A DNA stretch of 64,000 nucleotides from Sorangium cellulosum. GTDB lineage: Bacteria; Myxococcota_A; Polyangia; Polyangiales; Polyangiaceae. The stretch lies in the NCBI RefSeq assembly GCF_004135735.1, contig NZ_CP012670.1:6464501-6528500 (forward strand). Direction: 5' to 3'. This document shows positions 63,454 to 64,000 of the stretch, one piece after another. The first letter of the stretch is position 1. Every line of letters starts with the position of its first letter. Under the pieces are notes generated by a model that was given only the letters and a program-made list of their open reading frames with translations, did no database searches and had not been told where the DNA came from. The position numbers were made by a program, and so were the translations under genes.

Positions 63454-64000
63454 TCACTGCTTCGTGGTGGGGTTGACGATGATCTCGACACGCCGGTTGT
63501 TGGCGCGGCCCTCCGGGCTCGAGTTGTCCGCCACGGGGCGGTCCGGCCCGTGGCCGACGGTCGAGATCTTGTCCGCGGGGAGCCCCACGCTGATGAGGTG
63601 GCGCTTCACCGAGTCCGCGCGCGCGAGCGAGAGCGTGCGGTTCGCCTGGGCAGAGCCGGTCGAGTCGGTGTGGCCCTCGATCCGCAGCGGCGGCGACCCC
63701 TGGTCCTTCAAGGTGGTCGCGATCTGGTTGAGCTTCTCCTTGGCGATGGGCAAGAGCTCCGACTTGCCCGAGGCGAAGAGCACCGCGCCGGAGAGCGTGA
63801 TGACCACGCCGCGCTTCTCCTCCTTGACCGCGGCGACCTCCTTCAGGCTCGCGAGCGCCGCGTTCGCGACGCGCTCGGCCTCGCGCCGCGCCTCCTCGGC
63901 CTCCTTGCGGGCCTTCTCGGCCTCGGTGCGCGCCTTCTCGGCCTCGGTGCGCGCCTTCTCGGCCTGGGCGCGCGCCTGCCGCTCCCGCTCGATCTGCTGC
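63454..64000 (-). CDS. OmpA-family protein (5' part outside window)
   Basis: The C-terminal 180 residues or so of an OmpA-like protein. An Ala/Glu/Arg-rich coiled coil with EAEKARTEAEKART repeats is followed by the peptidoglycan-binding domain: LSGAVLFASGKSELLPIAKEKLNQIATTL, RIEGHTDSTGSAQANRTLSLARADSVKRHL, and DRPVADNSSPEGRANNRRVEIIV. The binding Asp and Arg (TDSTG, NNRRVE) are present. The start lies beyond 64000. Confidence 0.87.
   Translation of the reverse strand, partial: QQIERERQARAQAEKARTEAEKARTEAEKARKEAEEARREAERVANAALASLKEVAAVKEEKRGVVITLSGAVLFASGKSELLPIAKEKLNQIATTLKDQGSPPLRIEGHTDSTGSAQANRTLSLARADSVKRHLISVGLPADKISTVGHGPDRPVADNSSPEGRANNRRVEIIVNPTTKQ

Overview
The window is very GC-rich chromosomal DNA with third-position G/C bias. 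It carries a MYXO-CTERM-type sorting tail, many Gly/Ser/Thr-linker lipoproteins, large lineage-specific lipoproteins and long intergenic repeat arrays. This points to a large-genome myxobacterium of the Sorangium/Polyangiales type; genus is inferred from style, not from a marker gene. About 50 protein genes are supported. No rRNA, tRNA, CRISPR array or prophage was seen.

Layout. 0-8 kb: FIST-domain protein, L-lactate dehydrogenase, a probably leaderless ArsR plus AHSA1 pair, a CoA-binding protein, a large palindrome, a radical SAM protein, a decayed esterase, a HAMP membrane protein and a TerB-like protein. 8-16 kb: an RqcH-like NFACT protein with a repeat insert, a Cys-rich lipoprotein, an FGE-like protein, a TPM/LemA pair and a secreted HELMH metallopeptidase. 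16-19.1 kb: a Rieske oxygenase and a REP-associated transposase (RAYT) embedded in three CCCAGGTT repeat arrays. 19-24 kb: aldo/keto reductase and a sugar ABC importer without its ATPase. 24-27 kb: TetR with twin operators, facing a P450-APH operon. 27-31 kb: vanW, thiS, gamma carbonic anhydrase and miaB. 31-40.5 kb: acyl-CoA ligase, proline iminopeptidase, host-attachment-type protein, FadL porin and a 1278-residue lipoprotein. 40.7-46 kb: glmU, a soluble histidine kinase coupled to a response regulator with a PD-(D/E)XK nuclease-like output, ribA and cbiX. 46-52 kb: serine hydrolase, PadR-DUF1048-broken ABC ATPase, acyl-CoA dehydrogenase, a 21/22-bp repeat array and an orphan antitoxin. 52-64 kb: RND pump and adaptor, HAD phosphatase, holA, a second copy of the palindrome, AgmX-like protein, anion permease, SDR, PepSY-like protein and an OmpA-family protein cut by the window edge.

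Two themes stand out. First, the kinase/regulator pair at 42.3-44.8 kb has overlapping genes and a nuclease-type output domain, an unusual phosphorelay that could act on nucleic acid. Second, the intergenic DNA is full of structured repeats: dispersed CCCAGGTT-type arrays that run into the 3' ends of genes, a palindromic element present twice (in opposite orientation) with a near-identical core but unrelated, perfectly self-complementary outer arms, and a 25-bp-period mini-array with variable spacers. A RAYT-family transposase lies among the arrays and is a possible agent of repeat movement; that link is inference.
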